Of a DNA stretch of 23,863 bases, positions 6,809 through 14,552 are shown piece after piece. Under the pieces are notes generated by a model, which had not been told where the DNA came from, made no database searches, and saw only the letters and a program-made list of their open reading frames with translations. The stretch is taken from contig CAJBLW010000268.1 of NCBI GenBank assembly GCA_903953985.1, forward strand, positions 1 through 23,863. The letters run 5' to 3'. The number at the start of each line of letters is the position of its first letter. Position 1 is the stretch's first letter. A program made the translations under genes and the position numbers. The stretch comes from an uncultured Burkholderiales bacterium (GTDB lineage: Bacteria > Pseudomonadota > Gammaproteobacteria > Burkholderiales > Burkholderiaceae_C).

Positions 6809-7735
6809 ATGGACAAGCTCAAAGCCTTCGAAACCTTTGTCGCGGTCGCCACCAAAGGCAGCTTGACTGCCGCCGCTCGGGCCGAAGGCGTGGCTCCGGC
6901 CATCATCGGACGCAGGCTGGATGCGCTGGAAGAAAATCTGGGTGTGAAGCTGCTGGTGCGCACCACGCGGCGCATCACCTTGACGCACGAAGGCAGCGCT
7001 TTTTTGGAAGATTGTCAGCGCTTGCTCTCGGACGTGGCCAACGCCGAAGCCAGCGTGTCGGCAGGCGGCATCAAAGCCAGCGGACATTTGCGCATCACGG
7101 CCCCAGCCGGTTTCGGTCGCAGGCATGTTGCCCCCTTGGTGCCGCGCTTTCGCGAACTGCACCCCGATGTCTCGATTTCACTCAACCTGAGCGACCGCGT
7201 GGTCGACCTGGCGGCAGAAGGTTTTGACTGCGCGGTCCGCGTGGGCGATTTGCCCGACTCTTCATTGGTGAGCGTGCGCATGGCCGACAACCGCCGCCTG
7301 TGCGTGGCCACCCCGGCCTATTTGGCCAAACGAGGCACGCCCTTGCAACCCTCAGACCTGCTGCAACACGATTGCCTGACCTTGTCGAGCGACGCTTCGC
7401 AAACCCGGGGCTGGGCCTTTCGCAACCCAACGGACGTTGGTCGCGATGTGGTGCACCTGCGCCTAGGTGGGCCGCTCGACTGCTCGGATGGGCAGGTGCT
7501 GCACGACTGGTGCCTGGCCGGTTACGGCATCGCCTGGCGCAGTACCTGGGAAGTGGAAAGCGAAATTCGGTCAGGCCAACTGGTGGCCGTTCTGGAAGAC
7601 TTTGCCGCCCCGCCCAATGGCATTTACGTGGTGTTTCCGCAGCGCAAGCACTTGCCGCTGCGCGTGCGACTGTGGATCGATGACCTCAAACACCACTACG
7701 CACAGCCCGGTTACTGGCAAGTGGCCAAAGACTGA
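6809..7735 (+). CDS. LysR-family transcriptional regulator
   Basis: A 308-residue LysR-type regulator. The N-terminal winged helix-turn-helix (M-D-K-L-K-A-F-E-T-F-V-A-V-A, then S-L-T-A-A-A-R, to about residue 60) is followed by a linker helix. The effector-binding region (about residues 90-300) includes G-H-L-R-I-T-A-P and L-N-L-S-D-R-V-V-D-L-A-A-E-G-F-D-C-A-V-R-V-G, typical of the CrgA/AaeR-like group. The effector is unknown. Unlike many LysR genes it is not divergent from a target; it follows mvaB in the same direction. Candidate targets are mvaB or itself. The length is normal and no defect is seen. Confidence 0.93.
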   Translation: MDKLKAFETFVAVATKGSLTAAARAEGVAPAIIGRRLDALEENLGVKLLVRTTRRITLTHEGSAFLEDCQRLLSDVANAEASVSAGGIKASGHLRITAPAGFGRRHVAPLVPRFRELHPDVSISLNLSDRVVDLAAEGFDCAVRVGDLPDSSLVSVRMADNRRLCVATPAYLAKRGTPLQPSDLLQHDCLTLSSDASQTRGWAFRNPTDVGRDVVHLRLGGPLDCSDGQVLHDWCLAGYGIAWRSTWEVESEIRSGQLVAVLEDFAAPPNGIYVVFPQRKHLPLRVRLWIDDLKHHYAQPGYWQVAKD

Positions 7736-7809
7736 GGGAATAAAGACCGCGAAGGACCATGGCGTTGAGGGCGTGTGACCCACCCCATCGCCCATCGATT
7801 CGTCCACCC

Positions 7810-7842
7810 AAAAAATGAATGCGCCCGCGAGAGCGGGCGCAT
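7810..7842 (-). terminator. Strong intrinsic terminator of the psiF-like gene
   Basis: A perfect 10-bp stem, ATGCGCCCGC (7819-7828) and GCGGGCGCAT (7833-7842), with a GAGA/TCTC tetraloop. On the minus strand it is followed by TCA and six T (7815-7810). It lies 33 bases past the stop of the PsiF-repeat gene. It could also stop readthrough from the converging LysR gene, although no U tract follows on the plus strand. Confidence 0.85.
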
Positions 7843-7874
7843 CACACACATGGCGAGAAACTTGGGACTTGCTT

Positions 7875-8213
7875 TTACTTCTTCAAGCACTCAGACATGA
7901 AGGCCTTGCGTTCGTCGCCTTTTTTGCCAGCAGCTTCGGCGTTACAGGTCTTCATTTTGTTTTGCTGCTTTTCCTGCTTGCTGGCACTCAGACAGTCTTT
8001 CATGAAGGCTTTGCGCTCATCGCCCTTTTTGCCTTCGGCCTCTTTGTTGCAAATGGCCATTTTGCTTTGCTGAGGTGTTTTGTCGACTGCAGGGGCTGAT
8101 GCTGCTGGCGCAGCGGCAGTCGCAGCAGCCGCCGGCTTGACGGGGTCGGCGGCAAAAGCCATGCCAGAAACCAAGGCAAAACCCAAAGCGGCTATAGAAA
8201 AAGTGTGACGCAT
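7875..8213 (-). CDS. psiF: Secreted PsiF-repeat protein
   Basis: A 112-residue protein with an N-terminal signal peptide (M-R-H-T-F then a hydrophobic stretch, cleavage likely after A-F-A-A near residue 21). An Ala/Pro-rich linker and two tandem PsiF repeats follow. Each repeat carries K-M-x-x-C-N-x-E-A, then G-K-K-G-D-E-R-K-A-F-M, then C-L; the two repeats are about 33 residues apart. E. coli PsiF is induced by phosphate starvation, but its molecular role is unknown; the four cysteines could pair in the periplasm. I chose ATG 8213 over an upstream in-frame start (8252) because GGGAG lies 7 bases before it and the signal peptide then starts cleanly. The gene is a single unit ending in a strong terminator and is divergent from argS. 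Confidence 0.85.
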   Translation of the reverse strand: MRHTFSIAALGFALVSGMAFAADPVKPAAAATAAAPAASAPAVDKTPQQSKMAICNKEAEGKKGDERKAFMKDCLSASKQEKQQNKMKTCNAEAAGKKGDERKAFMSECLKK

Positions 8214-8387
8214 GAGTGGACTCCCAAAAAATGATCCAAAAACAAAAAACACCGCACAGGTTTGTGCAGTTCACAAATTAACGCGTCAAAGTGACCACTG
8301 GGCGACAGCAGTTGTGACCAACTGTAATTGCGGCACATAAATACGCCCATGACGCCTGCCCGGCAGTGCTGACGTGTCCCGGCCCCG

Positions 8388-8393
8388 TAAAAT
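8388..8393 (+). promoter_or_regulatory. Possible -10 element of argS
   Basis: TAAAAT ends 8 bases before the argS ATG at 8402. The intervening bases (CGTCTCTT) contain no Shine-Dalgarno. A start site about 7 bases downstream would give an almost leaderless mRNA. The -35 region is not recognisable. Confidence 0.4.
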
Positions 8394-8401
8394 CGTCTCT
8401 T

Positions 8402-10075
8402 ATGCTTTCTGCCAAACAACATTTGCTCATGGCCTTGGCCGCCGAGCTTGAAAAACTTCAAACCGGCGCGGCTGCGCGCGCGGCCTTCGAATCGCCCAAA
8501 GTGGTCGCCCATGGCGACCTGGCCTGCACCGCTGCCATGCAGCTCGCCAAGGCCCTCAAGCAAAACCCCCGGCAGCTGTCCGAAACCCTGCGCAGCGCCT
8601 TGCTGGCCACCCCCGCGTTCGAGCGCTGGGTGGACGCCATCGAGATCGCCGGGCCGGGCTTCATCAACATCCGCCTCAAAGACGCGGCCAAGCAGGCCGT
8701 CGTGCACGAAGTGCTGCAAGCGGCCGAGTGTTTTGGCGACCAAGCCGCCCAAGCCAACAAAGTGCTGGTCGAGTTCGTCTCAGCCAACCCGACAGGCCCA
8801 TTGCATGTGGGCCATGGCCGCCAAGCCGCTTTGGGCGACGCGATTTGCAATCTGCTGACCACGCAAGGTCAGCAGGTTTACCGCGAGTTCTATTACAACG
8901 ACGCAGGTGTGCAGATTGGCACTTTGGCCAACTCCACCCAGTTGCGTGCGAAGGGCTTCAAACCGGGCGATGCCGAGTGGCCCGAGGCTGCCTACAACGG
9001 CGACTATATCCAGGACATCGCCAACGAATTTCTGGCAAAGAAAACCGTCAAGTCGGACGACCGCGAGTTCACCGGCAGCGGTGATGTGAATGACCTGGAC
9101 GGCATGCGCCTGTTTGCCGTGGCCTATTTACGCCGCGAGCAAGACCTGGACTTGAAAGCCTTTGACGTCCAATTTGACAATTACTATCTGGAGTCGAGTC
9201 TGTACACCAGCGGCAAAGTCGATGCAGCCGTGCAAAAACTGCGCGAAGCGGGCAAAACCTACGAACTAGATGGCGCCCTGTGGCTCAGGTCCACCGACTA
9301 CGGCGACGACAAAGACCGCGTCATGCGCAAGGGCGATGGCACCTACACCTACTTTGTGCCCGACGTGGCCTACCACATCGCGAAGTGGGAGCGCGGCTTC
9401 ACCCGCGTGGTCAACATCCAGGGCACCGACCACCACGGCACCATTGCCCGCGTGCGTGCGGGCTTGCAAGCGGCCAACGTCGGAATTCCCGAAGGCTATC
9501 CCGACTACGTGCTGCACACCATGGTGCGTGTGATGCGGGGCGGCGAGGAGGTCAAGATCTCCAAGCGCGCGGGCAGCTACGTCACACTGCGCGACCTGAT
9601 CGAGTGGACCAGCAAAGACGCGGTGCGTTTCTTTTTGCTGTCGCGCAAGCCCGATACCGACTACATCTTTGACATTGATTTGGCGCTGGCGCAAAACAAC
9701 GACAACCCGGTGTATTACGTGCAATACGCGCACGCACGCATCTGCTCGGTGCTTGCGGCCTGGGGTGGTAACACCGACTCTTTGACCCAAGCCGACTTGT
9801 CGCCCCTGCAAAGCCCGCAGGCCCACGCGCTCATGCTGGCCTTGGCCAAATACCCAGAGATGCTGACCTCGGCCGCCACCGACTTTGCGCCGCACGATGT
9901 GACCTTCTATTTGCGCGACCTGGCCTCGCAATACCACAGCTACTACGACGCCGAGCGCATTTTGGTGGATGACGAAGCGGTCAAACAAGCGCGGCTGGCT
10001 TTGGTCGCTGCCACCGCGCAGGTGCTGCGCAACGGCCTCAAAGTGCTGGGCGTGTCGGCCCCGCAAAAAATGTGA
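8402..10075 (+). CDS. argS: Arginyl-tRNA synthetase
   Basis: A class I aminoacyl-tRNA synthetase of 557 residues that charges tRNA-Arg with arginine. An N-terminal tRNA D-loop-binding domain (about residues 1-110) precedes the catalytic core. S-A-N-P-T-G-P-L-H-V-G-H-G-R places the HIGH motif at residues 135-138. K-I-S-K-R at about 385-389 is the KMSKS-like loop. A C-terminal anticodon-binding domain follows, with Y-Y-V-Q-Y-A-H-A-R near its start. I use ATG 8402 because M-L-S-A-K-Q is the usual beginning in relatives; the frame is open further upstream but without a ribosome site. A SPOR-domain gene begins 12 bases after its stop, so the two are probably co-transcribed. Confidence 0.97.
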   Translation: MLSAKQHLLMALAAELEKLQTGAAARAAFESPKVVAHGDLACTAAMQLAKALKQNPRQLSETLRSALLATPAFERWVDAIEIAGPGFINIRLKDAAKQAVVHEVLQAAECFGDQAAQANKVLVEFVSANPTGPLHVGHGRQAALGDAICNLLTTQGQQVYREFYYNDAGVQIGTLANSTQLRAKGFKPGDAEWPEAAYNGDYIQDIANEFLAKKTVKSDDREFTGSGDVNDLDGMRLFAVAYLRREQDLDLKAFDVQFDNYYLESSLYTSGKVDAAVQKLREAGKTYELDGALWLRSTDYGDDKDRVMRKGDGTYTYFVPDVAYHIAKWERGFTRVVNIQGTDHHGTIARVRAGLQAANVGIPEGYPDYVLHTMVRVMRGGEEVKISKRAGSYVTLRDLIEWTSKDAVRFFLLSRKPDTDYIFDIDLALAQNNDNPVYYVQYAHARICSVLAAWGGNTDSLTQADLSPLQSPQAHALMLALAKYPEMLTSAATDFAPHDVTFYLRDLASQYHSYYDAERILVDDEAVKQARLALVAATAQVLRNGLKVLGVSAPQKM

Positions 10076-10086
10076 ACGGATCGGTC

Positions 10087-10725
10087 ATGAACATCCACAG
10101 CCAACGCGGCGGTACTTTTTTGGGCTTCATCATCGGCCTGGTGCTGGGCCTGGGAGTGGCCTTGGCCGTGGCCATTTATGTGACCAAGGTGCCAACGCCT
10201 TTTTCCAACAAAAACCAGCCCCGCTCCAGCGCGCAAGACTTGCAGGAAAGCGAAAAGAACAAGGATTGGAACCCCAACAGCGTTTTGCAACCCAAGGCGC
10301 CCGCTGAACCTCCCGCGCCACCGGATGTCAGTGCAGCAACAACACCCCAAACTGCGGACAAAACCACCGACAAAGCCCCTGCCACCCCCCGACCCGCCGT
10401 GACGGCCGACCCATTGGGCGATTTGGCCAAAGCCAAATCGGGACTGAACACGCCTGCCACTTCCGCAGTGCCCGTCGATGCCAGCGACCCGTTTGACTAC
10501 GTGGTGCAGGTCGGCGCTTACCGCACAGGCGCTGACGCTGATGCCCAAAAAGCCAAACTCGCGCTACTGGGGCTTGACGCCAAGGTTTCTGAGCGGGATC
10601 AAGCCGGACGCGTGGTTTACCGCGTACGCTTGGGGCCTTTCAGTGACAAAAACCTCGCTGAGCGCGTTCGCGCCCAGCTCGACAGCAATGGCATCGACAA
10701 CACCTTGGTTCGCATGCAACGCTGA
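10087..10725 (+). CDS. SPOR-domain membrane protein (FtsN-like)
   Basis: A 212-residue bitopic inner-membrane protein. It has a short cytoplasmic tail and one transmembrane helix at about residues 10-33 (F-L-G-F-I-I-G-L-V-L-G-L-G-V). A low-complexity Pro/Ala/Thr linker (about 75-135) leads to a C-terminal SPOR domain, from Y-V-V-Q-V-G-A-Y near residue 138 to the end, with Y-R-V-R-L-G-P-F. SPOR domains bind denuded glycan strands at the septum, and FtsN-type proteins activate divisome peptidoglycan synthesis. Whether this is the division FtsN or a paralogue cannot be told here. The start ATG 10087 is preferred over an in-frame GTG at 10072 that overlaps the argS stop. The gene sits between argS and dsbA. 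Confidence 0.88.
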   Translation: MNIHSQRGGTFLGFIIGLVLGLGVALAVAIYVTKVPTPFSNKNQPRSSAQDLQESEKNKDWNPNSVLQPKAPAEPPAPPDVSAATTPQTADKTTDKAPATPRPAVTADPLGDLAKAKSGLNTPATSAVPVDASDPFDYVVQVGAYRTGADADAQKAKLALLGLDAKVSERDQAGRVVYRVRLGPFSDKNLAERVRAQLDSNGIDNTLVRMQR

Positions 10726-10737
10726 ACCACCCACTTC

Positions 10738-10751
10738 GCACCCCGGGGTGC
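10738..10751. repeat. 14-bp perfect palindrome between the SPOR gene and dsbA
   Basis: GCACCCCGGGGTGC lies 13 bases after the SPOR-gene stop and 19 bases before the dsbA start codon. No U tract follows, so it is not an obvious terminator. It could be a protein-binding site or a weak hairpin affecting dsbA translation. Confidence 0.35.
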
Positions 10752-10770
10752 ACTGACTACAGAAGTTCAT

Positions 10771-11412
10771 ATGAAAAGACGCCTTTTTTCAACCGCCATG
10801 CTGTCCGTCACCGCGTGGCTGGGCCACGCATCGGCTTGGGCCCAACAAGCTTTTCGCTCGGGAAAGGACTACATCACCCTCGAGCGCCCCGTGGCGACCG
10901 AGGCGGGCAACGGCAAAATTGAAGTGCTGGAGTTCTTCTGGTACAGCTGCCCCCACTGCAATCAATTTGAACCCGCCTTCGAGCAATGGGCCAAAAACGC
11001 TCCCAAAGACGTGGTGGTGCGCCGCGTGCCCGTGGCCTTCCGGGATGACTTTGTGCCGCAGCAGCGCCTGTATTACACGCTTGAAGCCATGAATTTGGTC
11101 GACAAAATGCACATCCGCGTGTTCACAGCCATCCATGGTGAAAAGTTGATGCTCAATTCCGATGCGGCTGTGCTCGCCTGGGCCGACAAGCAAGGCATCG
11201 ACAAAGCCAAGTTCGAGCAGACCTACAAGTCCTTTGGCGTGGCCACCAAAACCAAGCGTGCCGTGCAGCTCCAAAACGACTTCAAAATCGAAGGCGTGCC
11301 CTCTTTGGGCGTGGCTGGCCGTTACTACATCGACGGCACACTGGCGGGCAGCATGCCTCGCGCCCTGCAAGTGGCCGATGCGCTGATTGCCCAGAACCGC
11401 CAGAACCGCTGA
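10771..11412 (+). CDS. dsbA: Periplasmic thiol:disulfide oxidoreductase DsbA
   Basis: A 213-residue protein that introduces disulfide bonds into secreted proteins. The N-terminus is a signal peptide (M-K-R-R-L-F, hydrophobic core, cleavage likely after A-W-A near residue 24). The thioredoxin-fold active site is F-F-W-Y-S-C-P-H-C with Cys60 and Cys63, the classic DsbA C-P-H-C. The cis-proline loop is G-V-P-S near residue 173. DsbB, which would reoxidise it, is not in the window. A weak purine stretch (AGAAG) precedes the ATG. An intrinsic terminator stands 48 bases after the stop. Confidence 0.95.
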   Translation: MKRRLFSTAMLSVTAWLGHASAWAQQAFRSGKDYITLERPVATEAGNGKIEVLEFFWYSCPHCNQFEPAFEQWAKNAPKDVVVRRVPVAFRDDFVPQQRLYYTLEAMNLVDKMHIRVFTAIHGEKLMLNSDAAVLAWADKQGIDKAKFEQTYKSFGVATKTKRAVQLQNDFKIEGVPSLGVAGRYYIDGTLAGSMPRALQVADALIAQNRQNR

Positions 11413-11459
11413 GCATCCAGGCGTCCCGCCAGGATGCCCACCCTCGCTGGTTACTCGCT

Positions 11460-11492
11460 AAAGCCCGCCGCTGGCCCCGTGTGGGCTTTTTT
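11460..11492 (+). terminator. Intrinsic terminator after dsbA
   Basis: AAAGCCC (11460-11466) pairs with GGGCTTT (11483-11489); one G-U and one C-G pair extend the stem inward around a 12-base loop. It is followed by six T in total (11487-11492). It separates the argS/SPOR/dsbA unit from lptA. Confidence 0.8.
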
Positions 11493-11547
11493 GTAGCCGA
11501 CCTTTGATTTTTGCAATACTGCAGGCGTGATGCGGGGCGCTTGCACC

Positions 11548-11553
11548 TACAAT
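11548..11553 (+). promoter_or_regulatory. Possible -10 element of lptA
   Basis: TACAAT lies 23 bases before the lptA ATG and after the dsbA terminator, which would give a short 5' leader containing an AGGA-like stretch. No good -35 hexamer is found at 16-18 bases. Confidence 0.4.
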
Positions 11554-11576
11554 GTTCAGGACTATCAGCAAGATTC

Positions 11577-12206
11577 ATGCCCTTCAAAACACATCCCCTC
11601 TTTCGCCTGTCCCATTGGGCCTTGCTGGGGCTGTGCGCCAGCTTGCTCGCCATGCCCAGCCATGCCGAAAAAGCCGATCGGGATCAACCCATGAACATCG
11701 AAGCCGACAGCATGCGCCATGACCAGGCGCGTCAGTTGACCCAGTTCAATGGCAAGGTGCAAGCCACCAAGGGCACGCTGGTGTTGCGCGCCGCCCGCAT
11801 GGAGGTGCAGCAAGACGCCCAAGGCCGGCAGGTGGCACGTTTGTGGGCCGCCCCCACCGAACGGGTGTTTTTCAGGCAAAAGCGCGAAGGCGTGAACGAA
11901 TTCACTGAGGGCGAGGCCGAACAGATCACTTACGACAACCAGGCCGATGTCGTCACCCTGAATCAACGAGCCGAGGTGCGCATCTTGCGTGGTAACCAAC
12001 TGGCCGATCAACTGAACGGCCACATCATCGTGTTCAACAACACCAGCGAAGTCATGACCGTCGACGGCCAGGCCACGAGCGGCGCCGGGCAACGCGTGCG
12101 CGCCATCCTGACGCCCAGAAACACCCCGCCTGCACCCAACTCCAATACACCTGCCACACCCGCCTTGCGTGCCAGCCCCGGCCTTGTCCCCGTACAAAAA
12201 CCATGA
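11577..12206 (+). CDS. lptA: LPS-transport periplasmic bridge protein LptA
   Basis: A 209-residue protein with a signal peptide (about residues 1-30, ending S-H-A-E) and an OstA/LptA beta-jellyroll domain. Visible marks are N-I-E-A-D-S-M near residue 42, F-N-G-K-V-Q-A-T-K-G-T-L near 56, and I-T-Y-D-N-Q-A-D-V-V-T-L-N near 118. LptA forms the filament that carries lipopolysaccharide from LptBFGC to LptDE. A Pro/Ala/Thr-rich tail of about 35 residues extends beyond the domain. I start at ATG 11577, where the signal peptide begins. The stop overlaps the lptB start by four bases. Unusually, neither lptC nor kdsC lies directly upstream. Confidence 0.93.
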   Translation: MPFKTHPLFRLSHWALLGLCASLLAMPSHAEKADRDQPMNIEADSMRHDQARQLTQFNGKVQATKGTLVLRAARMEVQQDAQGRQVARLWAAPTERVFFRQKREGVNEFTEGEAEQITYDNQADVVTLNQRAEVRILRGNQLADQLNGHIIVFNNTSEVMTVDGQATSGAGQRVRAILTPRNTPPAPNSNTPATPALRASPGLVPVQKP

Positions 12207-12964
12207 GCACTGCAGTTGCCTCCGACAGCCGCCTGCAAGCGCGCCACCTGAAGAAAGCTTACGGCAGCCGAAAGGTGGTGCACGACGTGTCCGTGCAAGT
12301 TGACAAGGGCGAAGTGGTGGGCTTGTTAGGCCCCAACGGCGCAGGCAAAACCACTTCGTTTTACATGATCGTGGGCCTGGTTCGGGCCGATGGCGGGCAG
12401 ATCCTGATTGACGGCGAAGACGTCACACGCATGCCCATCCACAAACGCTCACGCATGGGCTTGTCTTATTTGCCGCAAGAAGCCTCCATCTTTCGCAAAC
12501 TGTCGGTGGCCGACAACGTACGGGCCATTTTGGAGCTGCAGACCGATGCACAAGGCCGCACCCTGAGCGGCAACGAAGTGGAAAAACGCCTGAGCGAACT
12601 GCTGGCAGATTTACGGGTGGAGCACCTGCGCGACTCACCCTCAGTGGCGCTGTCAGGCGGTGAGCGCCGACGCGTGGAGATTGCCCGGGCGCGGGCCACC
12701 GACCCGCGCTTCATCTTGCTGGACGAGCCCTTTGCCGGCATTGACCCGATCGCCGTCATCGAGATCCAGCGCATCATCGCTTACCTCAAGCAACGCGGCA
12801 TTGGCGTTCTGATCACCGACCACAACGTGCGCGAGACACTGGGCATTTGCGACCACGCTTACATCATCAGCGAAGGCCGCGTGCTGGCCCAAGGCACGCC
12901 CGACGAGATTGTGGCCAACGCCGATGTGCGCCGGGTGTACCTGGGCGAACACTTCAGGATGTGA
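12203..12964 (+). CDS. lptB: LPS-export ABC transporter ATPase LptB
   Basis: A 253-residue cytoplasmic ATPase that powers lipopolysaccharide extraction by LptB2FG. Walker A is G-P-N-G-A-G-K-T at residues 43-50, the Q-loop Gln is at 92, and the signature L-S-G-G-E spans 150-154. Walker B is I-L-L-D-E-P ending in catalytic Glu175, and the switch His is H207 (I-T-D-H-N-V). Length and motif set match E. coli LptB. The start overlaps the lptA stop (ATGA). The stop TGA overlaps the ATG of a 13-codon open frame that leads into rpoN. Confidence 0.96.
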   Translation: MSTAVASDSRLQARHLKKAYGSRKVVHDVSVQVDKGEVVGLLGPNGAGKTTSFYMIVGLVRADGGQILIDGEDVTRMPIHKRSRMGLSYLPQEASIFRKLSVADNVRAILELQTDAQGRTLSGNEVEKRLSELLADLRVEHLRDSPSVALSGGERRRVEIARARATDPRFILLDEPFAGIDPIAVIEIQRIIAYLKQRGIGVLITDHNVRETLGICDHAYIISEGRVLAQGTPDEIVANADVRRVYLGEHFRM

Positions 12965-13005
12965 TGAACACCCCCCGCGTCCACGACCTGAGCGCAAAGC
13001 CATGA
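12964..13005 (+). other. 13-codon open frame bridging lptB and rpoN
   Basis: An ATG at 12964 shares its A with the lptB stop (TGATG). It opens a 13-codon frame (M-N-T-P-R-V-H-D-L-S-A-K-P) whose TGA (13003-13005) overlaps the rpoN ATG (13002). Such an arrangement could let ribosomes finishing lptB reinitiate twice and reach rpoN, which has no strong Shine-Dalgarno. It may also be chance. Confidence 0.3.
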
Positions 13006-14543
13006 AACCCGGCCTGTCGCTTCGCATGTCCCAGCACCTGGCGCTCACGCCCCAGTTGCAACAATCGATACGCCTGCTGCAGCTGTCCACGCTGGAGCTG
13101 TCGCAAGAGGTCGACCAGATGCTGGACGACAACCCCTTTTTGGAACGCGCCGAAGAAGAAGCGCCCGCAGAAGCCTTTGGCCTGGACCAAGCCGATGCCC
13201 ACGTGAGTTTGGGCGACCGGGTGAGTGAAAGCGCCAGCACATCGAGCAGCAGCGACGACAGCCCCAGCGAAACCCGCGACGAAGCCGTGACCGACGTGGC
13301 CGAAAGTTGGGACGGTGACGGCAGCGTGGACATTCGGCCCGACGACAGCGAGTGGGGCGGCGACGCCACCCCTCGCCAAAACAACGGCGAAGAAACCGCC
13401 GACGCCATCGATCTGGCCCGCAGCTCGGGCTCACTCACCGACTTTTTGCACCGCCAGGCCTTGTCGCTGCGCCTGTCCGAGATCGACCGCGCGGCGCTGC
13501 GCTTTTTGATCGAGTCGCTCAACGACGATGGTTACCTGACCGAAACCCTGCCCGAGCTGGCAGCTGGTCTTGCAGGCACCGACGACTTTGAACAACTCGA
13601 CGAACTGGTCCACCGCTTCACCGTGGCGCTGGGCTTGTTGCAATCGCTCGAACCTGTGGGTGTAGGCGCACGCGATCTGGCCGAATGCCTGCGCATCCAG
13701 GTCAAGGCTTGGCTGCAAGACGACCCGGACGACGAAGTAGCCCAAGCTGCGCTGGCCATCTGCGCCCAACCACTGGAAATGCTGGCCAAGCGCGACTTCA
13801 AACGCCTGGCGGTGTCGTGTGGGTTGAGCGAAGCCTTGGTCAAAGCCGCCATTCCGTTCATTGCGCGACTCGAACCCAAGCCAGGGCGGCCCTTTGCGCT
13901 GGCTGAGCAAAACATCATCATCCCCGATGTGCTTGTGGTGAACACCAGCAAGACGGCGACACCCAAGTTCCGCATCCAGCTCAACCCCGATGTGATGCCC
14001 AAGCTGCGCGTGCACGACATTTATGCCAACGCTTTGCGCGGCGGCAAAGGTGACAACCACGCGGGCTTGCAACAGCGCCTGCAGGAAGCTCGCTGGTTCA
14101 TCAAGAACATCCAGCAGCGTTTTGACACCATCTTGCGTGTGTCCACCGCTATCGTAGAACGTCAGAAAAACTTTTTCACGCACGGCCCACTGGCCATGCG
14201 CCCACTTGTGCTGCGTGAGATTGCGGACGAGCTGGGCATGCACGAGTCCACCATCAGCCGCGTGACCACGGCCAAATACATGTCCACGCCGCAAGGCACG
14301 TTTGAGCTGAAGTATTTCTTTGGCTCGGGCCTGGGCACCGACAGCGGCAGCGCGGCGTCGAGCACGGCGGTGCGCGCCTTGATCAAGCAATTTGTCGCGG
14401 CTGAAAAGCCCGCCAAGCCCCTGTCAGACAACCAAATTTCCGAGATGCTGAAAGAGCAAGGCATCGACTGCGCCCGCCGCACCGTGGCCAAGTACCGCGA
14501 AGCACTGAAGATCGCGCCTGCGAACCTGCGCAAAACCCTTTGA
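13002..14543 (+). CDS. rpoN: RNA polymerase sigma-54 factor
   Basis: A 513-residue sigma-54, which recognises -24/-12 promoters and needs enhancer-binding activators. The N-terminal Gln/Leu-rich activator-interacting region is plain (L-T-P-Q-L-Q-Q-S-I-R-L-L-Q-L). It is followed by a long acidic, Ser/Asp-rich region II (about residues 50-140), then the core-binding domain. The helix-turn-helix region (H-E-S-T-I-S-R-V-T-T-A-K-Y near residue 415) and the RpoN box A-R-R-T-V-A-K-Y-R-E (about 491-500) follow. ATG 13002 is chosen because relatives begin M-K-P-G-L-S-L-R. The usual downstream genes hpf and ptsN are absent; a THUMP methyltransferase follows after 9 bases. Confidence 0.97.
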   Translation: MKPGLSLRMSQHLALTPQLQQSIRLLQLSTLELSQEVDQMLDDNPFLERAEEEAPAEAFGLDQADAHVSLGDRVSESASTSSSSDDSPSETRDEAVTDVAESWDGDGSVDIRPDDSEWGGDATPRQNNGEETADAIDLARSSGSLTDFLHRQALSLRLSEIDRAALRFLIESLNDDGYLTETLPELAAGLAGTDDFEQLDELVHRFTVALGLLQSLEPVGVGARDLAECLRIQVKAWLQDDPDDEVAQAALAICAQPLEMLAKRDFKRLAVSCGLSEALVKAAIPFIARLEPKPGRPFALAEQNIIIPDVLVVNTSKTATPKFRIQLNPDVMPKLRVHDIYANALRGGKGDNHAGLQQRLQEARWFIKNIQQRFDTILRVSTAIVERQKNFFTHGPLAMRPLVLREIADELGMHESTISRVTTAKYMSTPQGTFELKYFFGSGLGTDSGSAASSTAVRALIKQFVAAEKPAKPLSDNQISEMLKEQGIDCARRTVAKYREALKIAPANLRKTL

Positions 14544-14552
14544 GAGTATTGA

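Noticed and set aside
9266..10066. A 266-codon minus-strand frame opposite argS
   Set aside because: It lies wholly within the argS catalytic and anticodon domains, with no recognisable protein features.
13431..14390. A 319-codon minus-strand frame opposite rpoN
   Set aside because: Its composition is typical of an antisense shadow, there is no ribosome site, and rpoN motifs on the plus strand cover the same region.
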